From: Formosa sp030427735
GTDB lineage: Bacteria > Bacteroidota > Bacteroidia > Flavobacteriales > Flavobacteriaceae
Length of the DNA stretch: 64,000 nucleotides
Reading direction: 5' to 3'
Assembly (NCBI RefSeq): GCF_051200825.1
Contig: NZ_CP195158.1
Location: forward strand, 124,001-188,000
This document shows positions 42,795 to 51,129 of the stretch, one piece after another (within the stretch, counting starts at the first letter, position 1; each line of letters opens with the position of its first letter). Both the position numbers and the translations under genes were made by a program. The notes under the pieces are model-generated. The model saw only the letters and a list, made by a program, of their open reading frames with translations. It had not been told where the DNA came from and made no database searches.

Positions 42795-44351
42795 ATGAAG
42801 TCAGTTTCAGCAAAATTCGAAATAAAAAAAGTGCTTAAATCATTTGGAATTAAAGAGATAAATGATGGCACATCTACAGGAGTTAAATCATTTGCAAGTG
42901 GTTCGGAAACTATACAAAGTTACTCGCCTGTCGACGGACAATTAATTGGTGCTGTAAAAATTACAACACAAGCAGATTACGAAACTGTTATAACGTCGGC
43001 TCAAGAAGCTTTTAAAATCTGGAGAACAACACCAGCACCGCAACGTGGTGAGGTTGTTAGGCAGTTCGGAGATAAATTGCGAAAGCATAAAAAGAATTTG
43101 GGCACCTTAGTATCCTACGAGATGGGAAAGAGTTTTCAAGAAGGCTTAGGCGAGGTTCAAGAAATGATAGATATCTGCGATTTTGCTGTGGGGTTATCGC
43201 GTCAATTACATGGTTTAACCATGCATTCCGAGCGCGCTGGCCATCGCATGTACGAGCAATATCATCCTTTAGGCGTGGTTGGTATTATTTCGGCTTTTAA
43301 TTTTCCTGTAGCCGTTTGGTCTTGGAACACCGCATTGGCTTGGGTTTGTGGCGATGTTTGTATTTGGAAACCTAGCGAAAAAACACCATTAACAGGTATT
43401 GCCTGTCAGTATTTAGCAGCCGAAGTGTTTGCGGAAAATAATTTGCCTGAAGGCATTTCTTGTTTAGTAAATGGCGATTTTCATGTAGGCGAAATGTTAA
43501 CTAAAGACAAGCGTATACCTTTAATTTCTGCAACCGGATCTACCCGAATGGGTAAAATTGTAGCGCAGGATGTTGCTGCCCGACTGGGTAAATCGTTATT
43601 GGAATTAGGCGGGAACAATGCAATAATTGTAACGCCCGATGCCGATATAAAAATGACGGTTATTGGTGCTGTTTTTGGTGCGGTAGGAACTTGTGGTCAA
43701 CGGTGTACGTCTACAAGACGTCTAATTATTCACGAGAGTATTTACGATACTGTTAAAGATGCTTTAGTACATGCGTACAAACAATTAAAGATAGGAAATC
43801 CTTTAGATGAGAAGCATCATGTAGGGCCTTTAATCGATACAGATGCGGTTGCAATGTATAACGATGCCTTAAAAAAAGTGGTAGAAGCAGGTGGAAATAT
43901 TATTATTGAAGGAGGTGTGTTAACTGGCAAGGGCTACGAAAGCGGGTGCTATGTTAAACCAGCTATAGCCGAAGCTAAGCCTGAATTTGAAATTGTGCAA
44001 CACGAAACTTTTGCTCCAGTATTATATTTATTAAAATATTCAGGAGATGTTTCTGAAGCTATTGAAATTCAAAATAACGTAGCTCAAGGATTATCGTCTG
44101 CAATAATGACTAATAATTTAAGAGAAGCCGAACAATTTTTATCGGTTAATGGTTCCGATTGCGGTATTGCTAATGTTAATATAGGAACTTCGGGTGCCGA
44201 AATTGGTGGTGCTTTTGGAGGTGAAAAGGAAACAGGTGGCGGAAGAGAATCTGGTTCCGACGCATGGAAGGTGTATATGAGACGACAAACCAATACCATT
44301 AATTATACCGCTAATCTGCCTTTGGCACAAGGTATTAAGTTCGAATTGTAA
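42795..44351 (+). CDS. amaB: Aldehyde dehydrogenase, ALDH7 type (aminoadipate semialdehyde / piperideine-6-carboxylate dehydrogenase)
   Basis: An NAD-dependent dehydrogenase of 518 residues that best fits the ALDH7 group of lysine catabolism, which oxidises alpha-aminoadipate semialdehyde. Visible: the cofactor region GVVGIISAFNFPVAVWSWN, the catalytic Glu in LLELGGNN, the nucleophile Cys in GTCGQRCTSTRR, and FAPVLYLLKY. The AFNFPVAVW and GTCGQRCTS forms are those of ALDH7 rather than of generic ALDH1/2. No other lysine-degradation gene is adjacent. A strong terminator follows at once, so it is a single-gene unit. Confidence 0.85.
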   Translation: MKSVSAKFEIKKVLKSFGIKEINDGTSTGVKSFASGSETIQSYSPVDGQLIGAVKITTQADYETVITSAQEAFKIWRTTPAPQRGEVVRQFGDKLRKHKKNLGTLVSYEMGKSFQEGLGEVQEMIDICDFAVGLSRQLHGLTMHSERAGHRMYEQYHPLGVVGIISAFNFPVAVWSWNTALAWVCGDVCIWKPSEKTPLTGIACQYLAAEVFAENNLPEGISCLVNGDFHVGEMLTKDKRIPLISATGSTRMGKIVAQDVAARLGKSLLELGGNNAIIVTPDADIKMTVIGAVFGAVGTCGQRCTSTRRLIIHESIYDTVKDALVHAYKQLKIGNPLDEKHHVGPLIDTDAVAMYNDALKKVVEAGGNIIIEGGVLTGKGYESGCYVKPAIAEAKPEFEIVQHETFAPVLYLLKYSGDVSEAIEIQNNVAQGLSSAIMTNNLREAEQFLSVNGSDCGIANVNIGTSGAEIGGAFGGEKETGGGRESGSDAWKVYMRRQTNTINYTANLPLAQGIKFEL

Positions 44352-44370
44352 GGATTAGAAATACAATTGA

Positions 44371-44406
44371 AAAAAGCGTCATCAAATATTTTTGGTGACG
44401 CTTTTT
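44371..44406 (+). terminator. Terminator of the aldehyde dehydrogenase gene
   Basis: AAAAAGCGTCA (44371-44381) pairs with TGACGCTTTTT (44396-44406) across a 14-base loop. Confidence 0.8.
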
Positions 44407-44535
44407 ACTTTATAACAGATTTTTTAACAGTTAAACGATAAGTACTTTGTATTTAATCGGTTATGTTTTTTTAATCTAAAATCTTATTGAAAAAATTAAT
44501 ACCTTAATGGTCAATAACTTAAAATTAATTAACCA

Positions 44536-45456
44536 ATGAGTAAAAAAGCACTTTACCTACTCGGTATTTTGTTAACCATTTTTCTTGGTACAGTTTTGTA
44601 TAACAGTTTGTGTGCAACCTGTTGTGCAGAAGAAGAAATTGTAGAAGAAACCATGGTAATAGAAGAACCTGTAGCGGCCACAATGAATCCGTTTTTGGTA
44701 AACGATTCTAACGGAGATTTAAACATTAATGTTAACGATAACATTAATTTTAAGGTTTCTGGTATTTCAATTTTACAACCTGTCTCTCAAAAGGTTGAAA
44801 ATGGTATAGATAGCCTAAAGCGTTATTTAGGGGCATATCCTTTAAAAACACTTAAAATTACAGGGTATTACACGAGCGACGAGATTAATAATTCTGCATT
44901 TCCTAATCTAGGGTTAGCGCGTGCCAATGCGGTAAAAAACTATTTTGTGTCTAAAGGCATGTCTTCGCGACAAATAGATACATTTGGCGAACTTAATGAT
45001 ACATTGGTTCCCGATCAAGACGATGTGTTTTATGGTCCGGAAGCTTACGAGATTGTTACCAGAGAGGAGGGAGACGAGTCGCATTTAGAGGGGCTTACTT
45101 TAATAGCAGAAGATATTAAAGCAAATCCGTTAGTGTTGTATTTCGATACTGCCGAATCTAGTATTAATTTAAGTACAGAACAACGCGAGAAAGTAGCTAA
45201 AATTTCTAGGTATTTAGATAAAGTAGACGGTGCAGCCATTACTATTGTAGGACATACAGATAACACTGGGAATGCAGAAAGTAATATGGTGCTTGGGCAA
45301 AAACGCGCCGATTTCGCAAAATCTTATTTTATAAGAAATCATATACCAGAAAGTAAAATAACTACCATTTCTAAAGGGCAAACAGAACCTATAGCCGATA
45401 ATACAACCGATGAAGGTAAAGCCCAAAATAGAAGAACCATTGTAACCTTAAACTAA
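44536..45456 (+). CDS. Membrane-anchored OmpA-family protein with two OmpA-like modules
   Basis: A 306-residue envelope protein. The N-terminus is a hydrophobic segment (residues about 5-25) followed by CATCCAEEE, which looks like an uncleaved anchor or a lipoprotein-like signal. A first, degenerate OmpA-like module (about residues 75-150; GYYTSDEIN, ARANAVKNYFVSKGM) is followed by a complete OmpA/MotB peptidoglycan-binding domain (about 195-306; LYFDTAESSINLS, IVGHTDNTGNAESN, KAQNRRTIVTLN). There is no outer-membrane barrel. It is followed 22 bases later by an HhH membrane protein, and the pair probably works together at the cell wall. Confidence 0.85.
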   Translation: MSKKALYLLGILLTIFLGTVLYNSLCATCCAEEEIVEETMVIEEPVAATMNPFLVNDSNGDLNINVNDNINFKVSGISILQPVSQKVENGIDSLKRYLGAYPLKTLKITGYYTSDEINNSAFPNLGLARANAVKNYFVSKGMSSRQIDTFGELNDTLVPDQDDVFYGPEAYEIVTREEGDESHLEGLTLIAEDIKANPLVLYFDTAESSINLSTEQREKVAKISRYLDKVDGAAITIVGHTDNTGNAESNMVLGQKRADFAKSYFIRNHIPESKITTISKGQTEPIADNTTDEGKAQNRRTIVTLN

Positions 45457-45478
45457 AAAATCAATAAAAATATAAATT

Positions 45479-45991
45479 ATGAATATGTGTATTTTAATCC
45501 CGTTAATTGTTGGACTAATAAGTGCTTTACTAGGCTATTTGTTAGGCAAAGCAGGTCAGAAACCAGTAGATGTTAGTGGTTACACCTCTAAGATATCTAA
45601 ATTAGAAGCCGATTTAAAAGATTGTAACTCTAAGCTTGGCGCTTTAAAAATGCAAGACAGCAGAATGGCGGCTGCTATGGCAGCTCCTTTAATTGCTTTT
45701 AATGCGGCAGAAGCTAAAGCAATTTATGGTAAACTGATAAAAGAAAACGATTTAAAAATTGTAGAGGGTATTGGGCCTAAAATAGAACAATTGTTTCACG
45801 ACTCTGGAATTACAACTTGGAAATCGTTGTCCGAAGCGAGTATTGCTACCTGCCAGAAAGTGCTTGACGGAGGCGGTGAGGCTTACAAAGTGCATAACCC
45901 TGGAACTTGGCCAGAACAAGCTAAGTTGGCTTACGAAGGACAGTGGAAAAAACTATACGAATGGCAACAGGTTTTAAAAGGCGGTAAATAG
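45479..45991 (+). CDS. Membrane-anchored helix-hairpin-helix protein
   Basis: A 170-residue protein with a single N-terminal membrane helix (about residues 4-25; LIPLIVGLISALLGYLLG with small-residue packing), a predicted coiled coil (about 38-58; ISKLEADLKDCNSKLGALK), and a C-terminal helix-hairpin-helix-like domain (LKIVEGIGPKIEQLFHDSG, about 91-110) resembling DUF4332/HhH modules. An HhH domain normally contacts DNA or protein non-specifically; tethered to a membrane next to an OmpA protein its role is unclear. Co-transcribed with the OmpA gene; the unit ends with a terminator containing a TTCG tetraloop. Confidence 0.8.
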   Translation: MNMCILIPLIVGLISALLGYLLGKAGQKPVDVSGYTSKISKLEADLKDCNSKLGALKMQDSRMAAAMAAPLIAFNAAEAKAIYGKLIKENDLKIVEGIGPKIEQLFHDSGITTWKSLSEASIATCQKVLDGGGEAYKVHNPGTWPEQAKLAYEGQWKKLYEWQQVLKGGK

Positions 45992-46010
45992 TATTTTAAA
46001 ACTTATATTT

Positions 46011-46044
46011 AAAAAAAACCATCTGTTCGCAGGTGGTTTTTTTT
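46011..46044 (+). terminator. Terminator of the OmpA/HhH operon with TTCG tetraloop
   Basis: AAACCATCTG and CAGGTGGTTT pair (one G-U) around the very stable TTCG loop, followed by a T run. Confidence 0.85.
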
Positions 46045-46058
46045 GGATCCTGATAAGG

Positions 46059-46092
46059 CACTAAAACCATTGCGTCTACAATGGTTTTAGTG
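46059..46092. repeat. Perfect 14-base inverted repeat
   Basis: CACTAAAACCATTG (46059-46072) and CAATGGTTTTAGTG (46079-46092) pair completely across a 6-base loop CGTCTA. No T run follows on either strand, so it is not a normal terminator. It lies between the HhH gene's terminator and a decayed transposase and may be related to that element. Confidence 0.6.
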
Positions 46093-46162
46093 TATATTGA
46101 AGTAATACTAAACCTTGAAAATGATCGATATGGTTCAAAGCGGGGTTTTATTTTGGAATACT

Positions 46163-46474
46163 ATGAAGATACAAAGAATTGCTGACAGGTAGTCTTTCTC
46201 TTTTCCTTTGGAGGAAGATTATGACCTTTTTTACTATGTTTTTTTACAGAGTGCTTTAGGTGAAATTTAACAAACTATTCTTTGGGATGAGCTAGTTTAC
46301 AATTTAAAATTAAAGAGTAAAAATTGGGCAATACCATGTTGTTCAGACCTGAAGCTTGTTGATCAACTCAATGGAAATTTGGATTATCAGTTTTACTGTT
46401 TAGATTCCGCTTTATATTACATATTAAAATTCCCAGAAACCACAAGTTATGGTTTTTCCGTAGTAAAGTTTTAA
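46163..46474 (+). pseudogene. Decayed N-terminal fragment of a DDE transposase
   Basis: One reading frame from ATG 46163 to a stop at 46472-46474 keeps protein-like composition across two in-frame stops (46190 and 46268). The pieces SALGEI, QTILWDELVYNLKLKSKN and SDLKLVDQLNGNLDYQFYC look like the start of Bacteroidota DDE transposases (IS1182-like, by my recognition), where a longer segment normally separates the last two pieces; here that segment is deleted. The catalytic part is gone. With the adjoining 46045-46162 this accounts for most of a 460-base region without intact genes. Confidence 0.5.
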
Positions 46475-46509
46475 AAGAAAAACTTAGTTTTAGAGAAAAA
46501 AAATGCAGT

Positions 46510-47049
46510 ATGATAACACGAATGTTTAAGTCGTTTTTTATAAGTCTATTATGTATTGTTTTAGTAGGTTGTAGTAATGATGATGACAATAACCAATCCC
46601 TACCTCCTGAAACACAAATAGGTGCGGGAACTTTTGCCTGTAAGGTTAATGGTAAGTCTTTTATAGATACTAGTGGGGGGTATTTTAATTGTTATTATCA
46701 ATATATAGATGGTGGATATTATTTTGGTATACAAGGTGATGATAGGGTAGGATCCTTTATAAGCGTAAATATTGGTACAGAAAAAAAAGAAATTAAAGAA
46801 AATGAAACATATAAATTAATGGATATTGTCCCTAATAATGCGTGGGCAGGAAGTAGTTTTAATCCTAATTCTACATCTCAAATATTTACAACAACAAATT
46901 CAAAATATACGGGTGAGCTATATATAAGTAAATTTGATTTGGTAAATAATATCGTGTCGGGTACGTTTTGGTATGATATAGAAAATCCATATACTGGAGA
47001 AATTGTCGAAATACGCGAAGGCCGTTTTGATACGCTGTTTACGCAATAG
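46510..47049 (+). CDS. DUF6252-family lipoprotein
   Basis: A 179-residue lipoprotein: signal ending LVGC followed by an Asp/Asn-rich linker, then a beta-rich domain beginning GAGTFACKVNGKSFID and ending GTFWYDIENP and VEIREGRFDTLF, which I recognise as DUF6252 of Flavobacteria. Function unknown; members are small outer-membrane lipoproteins often found near mobile or accessory DNA. Start ATG 46510 or 46522. It lies directly beside the decayed transposase. Confidence 0.8.
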   Translation: MITRMFKSFFISLLCIVLVGCSNDDDNNQSLPPETQIGAGTFACKVNGKSFIDTSGGYFNCYYQYIDGGYYFGIQGDDRVGSFISVNIGTEKKEIKENETYKLMDIVPNNAWAGSSFNPNSTSQIFTTTNSKYTGELYISKFDLVNNIVSGTFWYDIENPYTGEIVEIREGRFDTLFTQ

Positions 47050-47106
47050 TAGCGTCAGTTTATTCGAATATTACCTCAGTAGGCTAGGCGTTGCAAGTTT
47101 AAAAGC

Positions 47107-47304
47107 TTACTTTTTTCTTCTTTTACTATATATCTGAAAGAGCATAAAAATGGTAAATAAAATTAAAATAGGAAGAATAACCACCAAGTCGAATCGAACC
47201 ATAGCTGTACCTTGTTGGTTGGCCCAATTCATAAACAGAATTTCCCAAACAATAAAAGCCAGCCAACACACCGATAAAATAATAATTGCTCTTTTTTTAT
47301 TCAT
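47107..47304 (-). CDS. Small two-helix membrane protein
   Basis: A 65-residue protein with two membrane helices (about residues 7-27, AIIILSVCWLAFIVWEILFM; and 40-58, LVVILPILILFTIFMLFQ) and a strongly basic tail (YSKRRKK), so the C-terminus should face the cytoplasm. No family recognised. Start ATG 47304. It stands alone between convergent and divergent neighbours; composition argues for a real gene despite the short length. Confidence 0.65.
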   Translation of the reverse strand: MNKKRAIIILSVCWLAFIVWEILFMNWANQQGTAMVRFDLVVILPILILFTIFMLFQIYSKRRKK

Positions 47305-47475
47305 AACACATTACTGAATTATTTTTTTAAGTTAAATTTTAACGAAAACGTTTTTTTATTCATAAAAATTAATCAAATAATTCGTATAAATTAAATTTAC
47401 ATAAAAATTGTAAAACTATACCAAGCTTTCGGATAACCTTTAGTATTTTTATGAAAATTAAAGAAGAAGTAAATA

Positions 47476-50061
47476 ATGTCAGTACAACCAAAATTAACTA
47501 GATTTAATCAAAACGTTTTATCTAAGTATCAAATCTACAACAGCATCTTCATGACGCTGCCCTTCGATGCGATAACCAAAACAGGTGTGTTATTGCCCCT
47601 TTTTCATGAAACCTGTACCAAAGGGTTTCAAAATGGGGATAATCCATCTACAATCGTAGAGACTTTTTTTAAGAAGTATCAGGCACGCCGTTCAGAAGAG
47701 AGTCAGATAAATTTACTCTTTCGTTTCATTCAATATATAGAACGCCAAGTGGTGTTGTTTGATGCTATTGAAGATGCCGCTTTTCCGGTGGTTAATAATA
47801 TGGAGGGTATTGGTACGCTCCGTAGTTTAAAAGAAACAGCATCATCAGAACAGCGTCGCGAAGAGTTAAAAAAATATTTAGAAGAATTTAATGTAAGAAT
47901 TGTGTTAACAGCACATCCAACACAATTTTATCCGGGTTCTGTTTTAGGTATTATTACCGAATTAACTAAGGCTATTCGCGAAGATAACTTATTGCAAATA
48001 AACGATCTTTTAGGCCAGTTGGGTAAAACACCGTTTTACAAGCATAATAAACCAACACCTTACGACGAAGCCATTAGCCTTATTTGGTATTTAGAAAATG
48101 TTTTCTACTACTCGTTCGGAACCATTTACGATTATATTCAACAAAACATTTTTGATAATGGCCCGATAGATAACGATATTTTAAACATTGGTTTTTGGCC
48201 GGGTGGCGATCGCGATGGAAATCCATTTGTAACGCCAGAAATAACCATGCAAGTGGCACGCCGTTTAAAGCAGACCGTGTTAAAGAATTATTATAGAGAT
48301 GCTCGAAAATTACGCCGCCGCTTAACATTTAAAGGGGTAGAGCACCGTATAGTGGCTATAGAGACCAAGCTTTGGGACCACATGATTAATCCTTTAGATA
48401 CGTCTATTTTGCCGTTAGAAGAATTAAAAAGCGAATTGGAAGTTATTAAGCAATTGCTAAAAGACGAGCACCAATCGTTATACCTTACAGAAGTTAATAG
48501 CTTTATAAATAAGATTAAGTTGTTTGGCTATCATTTCGCTAATTTAGATATCCGTCAAGATAGCCGCGCTCACGATAAAGTATTTACCCAAATGGTAGAA
48601 GCGGTTATTGCTTCGGGAAGTGATATTTTCCCAGAGGATTATTTGAGTTTGTCTCAAGACGAACAAGTTGCCGTTCTATCTAAAGTAAAAGGGAAAGTAG
48701 ATTTAGCTTTATTTGAAGACGAAGAAGTTTTAAAAGCCTTAAAAACCATGCAGGTTATTAAGGAAATTCAAGAAGGCAATGGCGAGCAAGCCGCAAACCG
48801 CTATATTATTAGTAATAACCAAACCACTTTAAATGTTATGCAGTTGTTTGCCATGTTAAAGTTAGTGGCATTTCACGATGAATTGACTGTAGACATTGGG
48901 CCGTTATTCGAAACGGTACCCGATTTAGAGAATGCACATTTGGTTATGGAAGAGTTATATACCAACCCAGCATACAGTGCTCACTTAAAAAATCGCGGTA
49001 ACAGACAGCATATTATGTTAGGTTTCTCCGACGGTACAAAAGATGGTGGGTATTTAATGGCCAACTGGGCAATTTTTAAAGCCAAAGAACGCCTAACAGA
49101 AGTCTCTAGAAAATACGATGTAACCGTTATATTTTTTGATGGTCGCGGTGGACCTCCTGCACGTGGTGGCGGAAAAACGCACCAGTTTTATGCGTCTTTA
49201 GGGCCAACAATTGAAGATAAAGAGGTGCAGTTAACCATACAAGGACAAACCATAAGCTCGAATTTCGGAACTTTAGACTCGTCGCAATACAATTTAGAGC
49301 AGTTAATAAGCTCGGGTATTTATAACCGTTTTAACGAGAAGGAAAACGCCATGTCTGAGACTAATACAGAAGTTATGAACGATCTGGCGACTATCAGTTA
49401 TAAAACCTATGTCGATTTTAAAAATCATCCGATGTTCGTGCCGTATTTAGAGCGTATGAGTACGTTAAAATACTATGCTAAAACCAATATTGGTAGTAGA
49501 CCATCTAAACGCGGTAAAGGCGATGGCTTGGTTTTTGAAGATTTAAGAGCTATTCCGTTTGTAGGGTCTTGGAGCCAACTAAAACAAAACGTACCTGGAT
49601 TCTTTGGTGTTGGTACTGCCCTTAAAAAATACGAAGATGCAGGAGATTTCGATAAAGTACAACAATTGTACAAAGACTCTAAATTCTTTAAAACGCTTAT
49701 AGAAAACAGTATGATGTCGCTGTCTAAATCGTTTTTCGATTTAACAAAATACATGGCCGACGACCCTGAGTTTGGTGCATTTTGGACTATCATTTACACC
49801 GAATTCGAAACGACTAAGCGTTTATTGTTAAAGCTTACGGGGTACGAAGTCTTAATGCAAGACGAGCCTGCTGGTAAAGCTTCTATCGACATTAGAGAAT
49901 CTATAGTGTTACCATTGTTAACCATTCAGCAATTTGCATTGCGTAAAATCCAAGAGTTGGAAAAAGCAGAGGTAAGAGATGAAGAGCAAATTAAAATTTA
50001 CGAAAATCTTGTAACACGCTCGTTATTTGGTAATATTAATGCCAGTCGTAATTCGGCTTAA
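47476..50061 (+). CDS. ppc: Phosphoenolpyruvate carboxylase
   Basis: Carboxylates PEP to oxaloacetate, refilling the TCA cycle. The 861 residues fit the bacterial enzyme (about 850-930). Catalytic landmarks: His147 in VLTAHPTQFYPGS, FWPGGDRDGNPFV, the LDIRQDSRAH segment, and FFDGRGGPPARGGG with the Arg-rich substrate loop (around residues 554-565). The C-terminus ends FGNINASRNSA; the classical NTG end is absent, replaced by an Asn-containing variant, so allosteric control may differ. Single-gene unit with its own terminator. Confidence 0.95.
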   Translation: MSVQPKLTRFNQNVLSKYQIYNSIFMTLPFDAITKTGVLLPLFHETCTKGFQNGDNPSTIVETFFKKYQARRSEESQINLLFRFIQYIERQVVLFDAIEDAAFPVVNNMEGIGTLRSLKETASSEQRREELKKYLEEFNVRIVLTAHPTQFYPGSVLGIITELTKAIREDNLLQINDLLGQLGKTPFYKHNKPTPYDEAISLIWYLENVFYYSFGTIYDYIQQNIFDNGPIDNDILNIGFWPGGDRDGNPFVTPEITMQVARRLKQTVLKNYYRDARKLRRRLTFKGVEHRIVAIETKLWDHMINPLDTSILPLEELKSELEVIKQLLKDEHQSLYLTEVNSFINKIKLFGYHFANLDIRQDSRAHDKVFTQMVEAVIASGSDIFPEDYLSLSQDEQVAVLSKVKGKVDLALFEDEEVLKALKTMQVIKEIQEGNGEQAANRYIISNNQTTLNVMQLFAMLKLVAFHDELTVDIGPLFETVPDLENAHLVMEELYTNPAYSAHLKNRGNRQHIMLGFSDGTKDGGYLMANWAIFKAKERLTEVSRKYDVTVIFFDGRGGPPARGGGKTHQFYASLGPTIEDKEVQLTIQGQTISSNFGTLDSSQYNLEQLISSGIYNRFNEKENAMSETNTEVMNDLATISYKTYVDFKNHPMFVPYLERMSTLKYYAKTNIGSRPSKRGKGDGLVFEDLRAIPFVGSWSQLKQNVPGFFGVGTALKKYEDAGDFDKVQQLYKDSKFFKTLIENSMMSLSKSFFDLTKYMADDPEFGAFWTIIYTEFETTKRLLLKLTGYEVLMQDEPAGKASIDIRESIVLPLLTIQQFALRKIQELEKAEVRDEEQIKIYENLVTRSLFGNINASRNSA

Positions 50062-50080
50062 TTAAGAAACTTATATATTG

Positions 50081-50114
50081 AAAAACCTCCGAACACAAAT
50101 TCGGAGGTTTTTTT
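50081..50114 (+). terminator. Terminator of ppc
   Basis: AAAACCTCCGAA (50082-50093) pairs with TTCGGAGGTTTT (50100-50111), followed by T. Confidence 0.85.
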
Positions 50115-50133
50115 ATGGGCAGAGGTTCAAAAT

Positions 50134-50171
50134 TAAAAAGCCCTTCAAAGTTTTTAAAACCTTGAAGGGCT
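50134..50171 (-). terminator. Terminator of the small Cys/Lys-rich protein gene
   Basis: AGCCCTTCAA (50139-50148) pairs with TTGAAGGGCT (50162-50171). On the minus strand T-rich sequence follows. Confidence 0.7.
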
Positions 50172-50191
50172 AAGTTTTCTTTATATATCAA

Positions 50192-50377
50192 TTACGCTAC
50201 TTTCTTCAATAAATCGAAACACGGGCATTTTTTGCAACGTTTCTTTTCCGATTTCTGATACTTTTCGCAGCATTTGGTTTTGCACTTATCCGAAATTTCT
50301 ATTCCGGCATTCAATAAAATTTTCTTAGCTTTTTTAAGCTCTTTTTTTTGTGTCTTTTTATCTTTTTTCTTGCCCAA
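50192..50377 (-). CDS. Small lysine- and cysteine-rich protein
   Basis: A 61-residue protein with a lysine-rich N-terminal half (KKKDKKTQKKELKKAKK) and a cysteine cluster in the second half (KCKTKCCEK, RCKKCPCF), seven cysteines in a C-x3-CC...C-x2-C-x-C layout that could bind zinc or a metal cluster. No family recognised. The only start in frame is TTG 50377; an ATG at 50384 belongs to another frame and gives just an 8-codon peptide overlapping this start. A terminator downstream and position before ferritin (same strand) support a real gene. Metal handling is a guess. Confidence 0.5.
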   Translation of the reverse strand: MGKKKDKKTQKKELKKAKKILLNAGIEISDKCKTKCCEKYQKSEKKRCKKCPCFDLLKKVA

Positions 50378-50450
50378 AACTCATGTGTGTTAGCATGTTG
50401 GGTTCAAAAATAATTATTTTAAATTAATCTAAATAAGATTAAATGTTAAA

Positions 50451-50969
50451 TTATTCTGGACTTTCTTGGACGGCAGTGCTTACGGTAAGTTGGTTAATAT
50501 CACGGTCAAATAAATATAATCCGCCTTTGTCGTCTCCAATCATATTTATCTTATCTAAAATAGTGCGTGCCATGGCTTCTTCTTCTATTTGTTCGGACAC
50601 ATACCATTGTAAGAAGTTGTGTGTCGAGTAGTCTTTCTGTTCTAAAGAAATATGTACTAATTCGTTTATACTTTCGCTTACAAAAACTTCGTGTTCAAAT
50701 AACATTTCAAACATCCCTTTAAACGATTTAAAGGTAACGTTTGGTGCTTTCAATTCAGAGATTTGTGCATGTCCGCCACGTTCGTTAACAAAACGGACTA
50801 ATTTTAGCATGTGCTCACGCTCTTCGTCAGACTGTTTGTACATAAAATTAGCAACACCTTCTAGGCCTTTCACTTCTGCCCAACATGCCATGGCAAGATA
50901 GATTTGCGAAGATTCGGCTTCAATTCGTATTTGCTTGTTTAATGCTTTTTCTATAATTTTTGATAACAT
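50451..50969 (-). CDS. ftnA: Bacterial non-haem ferritin
   Basis: Stores iron in a 24-subunit shell. The 172 residues fit FtnA. Ferroxidase ligands are visible: Glu17 in RIEAESSQIYLAM, the ExxH pair in EEREHMLKL, and the EQIEEEAMA segment. There is no haem-binding Met typical of bacterioferritin. A relatively long upstream region (160 bases) separates it from the deacetylase gene, so it has its own promoter. I found no clear iron box by eye. Confidence 0.94.
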   Translation of the reverse strand: MLSKIIEKALNKQIRIEAESSQIYLAMACWAEVKGLEGVANFMYKQSDEEREHMLKLVRFVNERGGHAQISELKAPNVTFKSFKGMFEMLFEHEVFVSESINELVHISLEQKDYSTHNFLQWYVSEQIEEEAMARTILDKINMIGDDKGGLYLFDRDINQLTVSTAVQESPE

Positions 50970-51129
50970 AATTTCTTTTTTATATTTAGTAATTTATATT
51001 TAGGAAAGCCTGTATCGTAACATGTCATGGTGTTTATATATCATGCTTTCCATCGTGTTTTACTACGATTTATAAGTAAAGTTACGCAATTTAAAGGCTT
51101 CTTTTAATAGAACAATTTTAAATTAGGTT

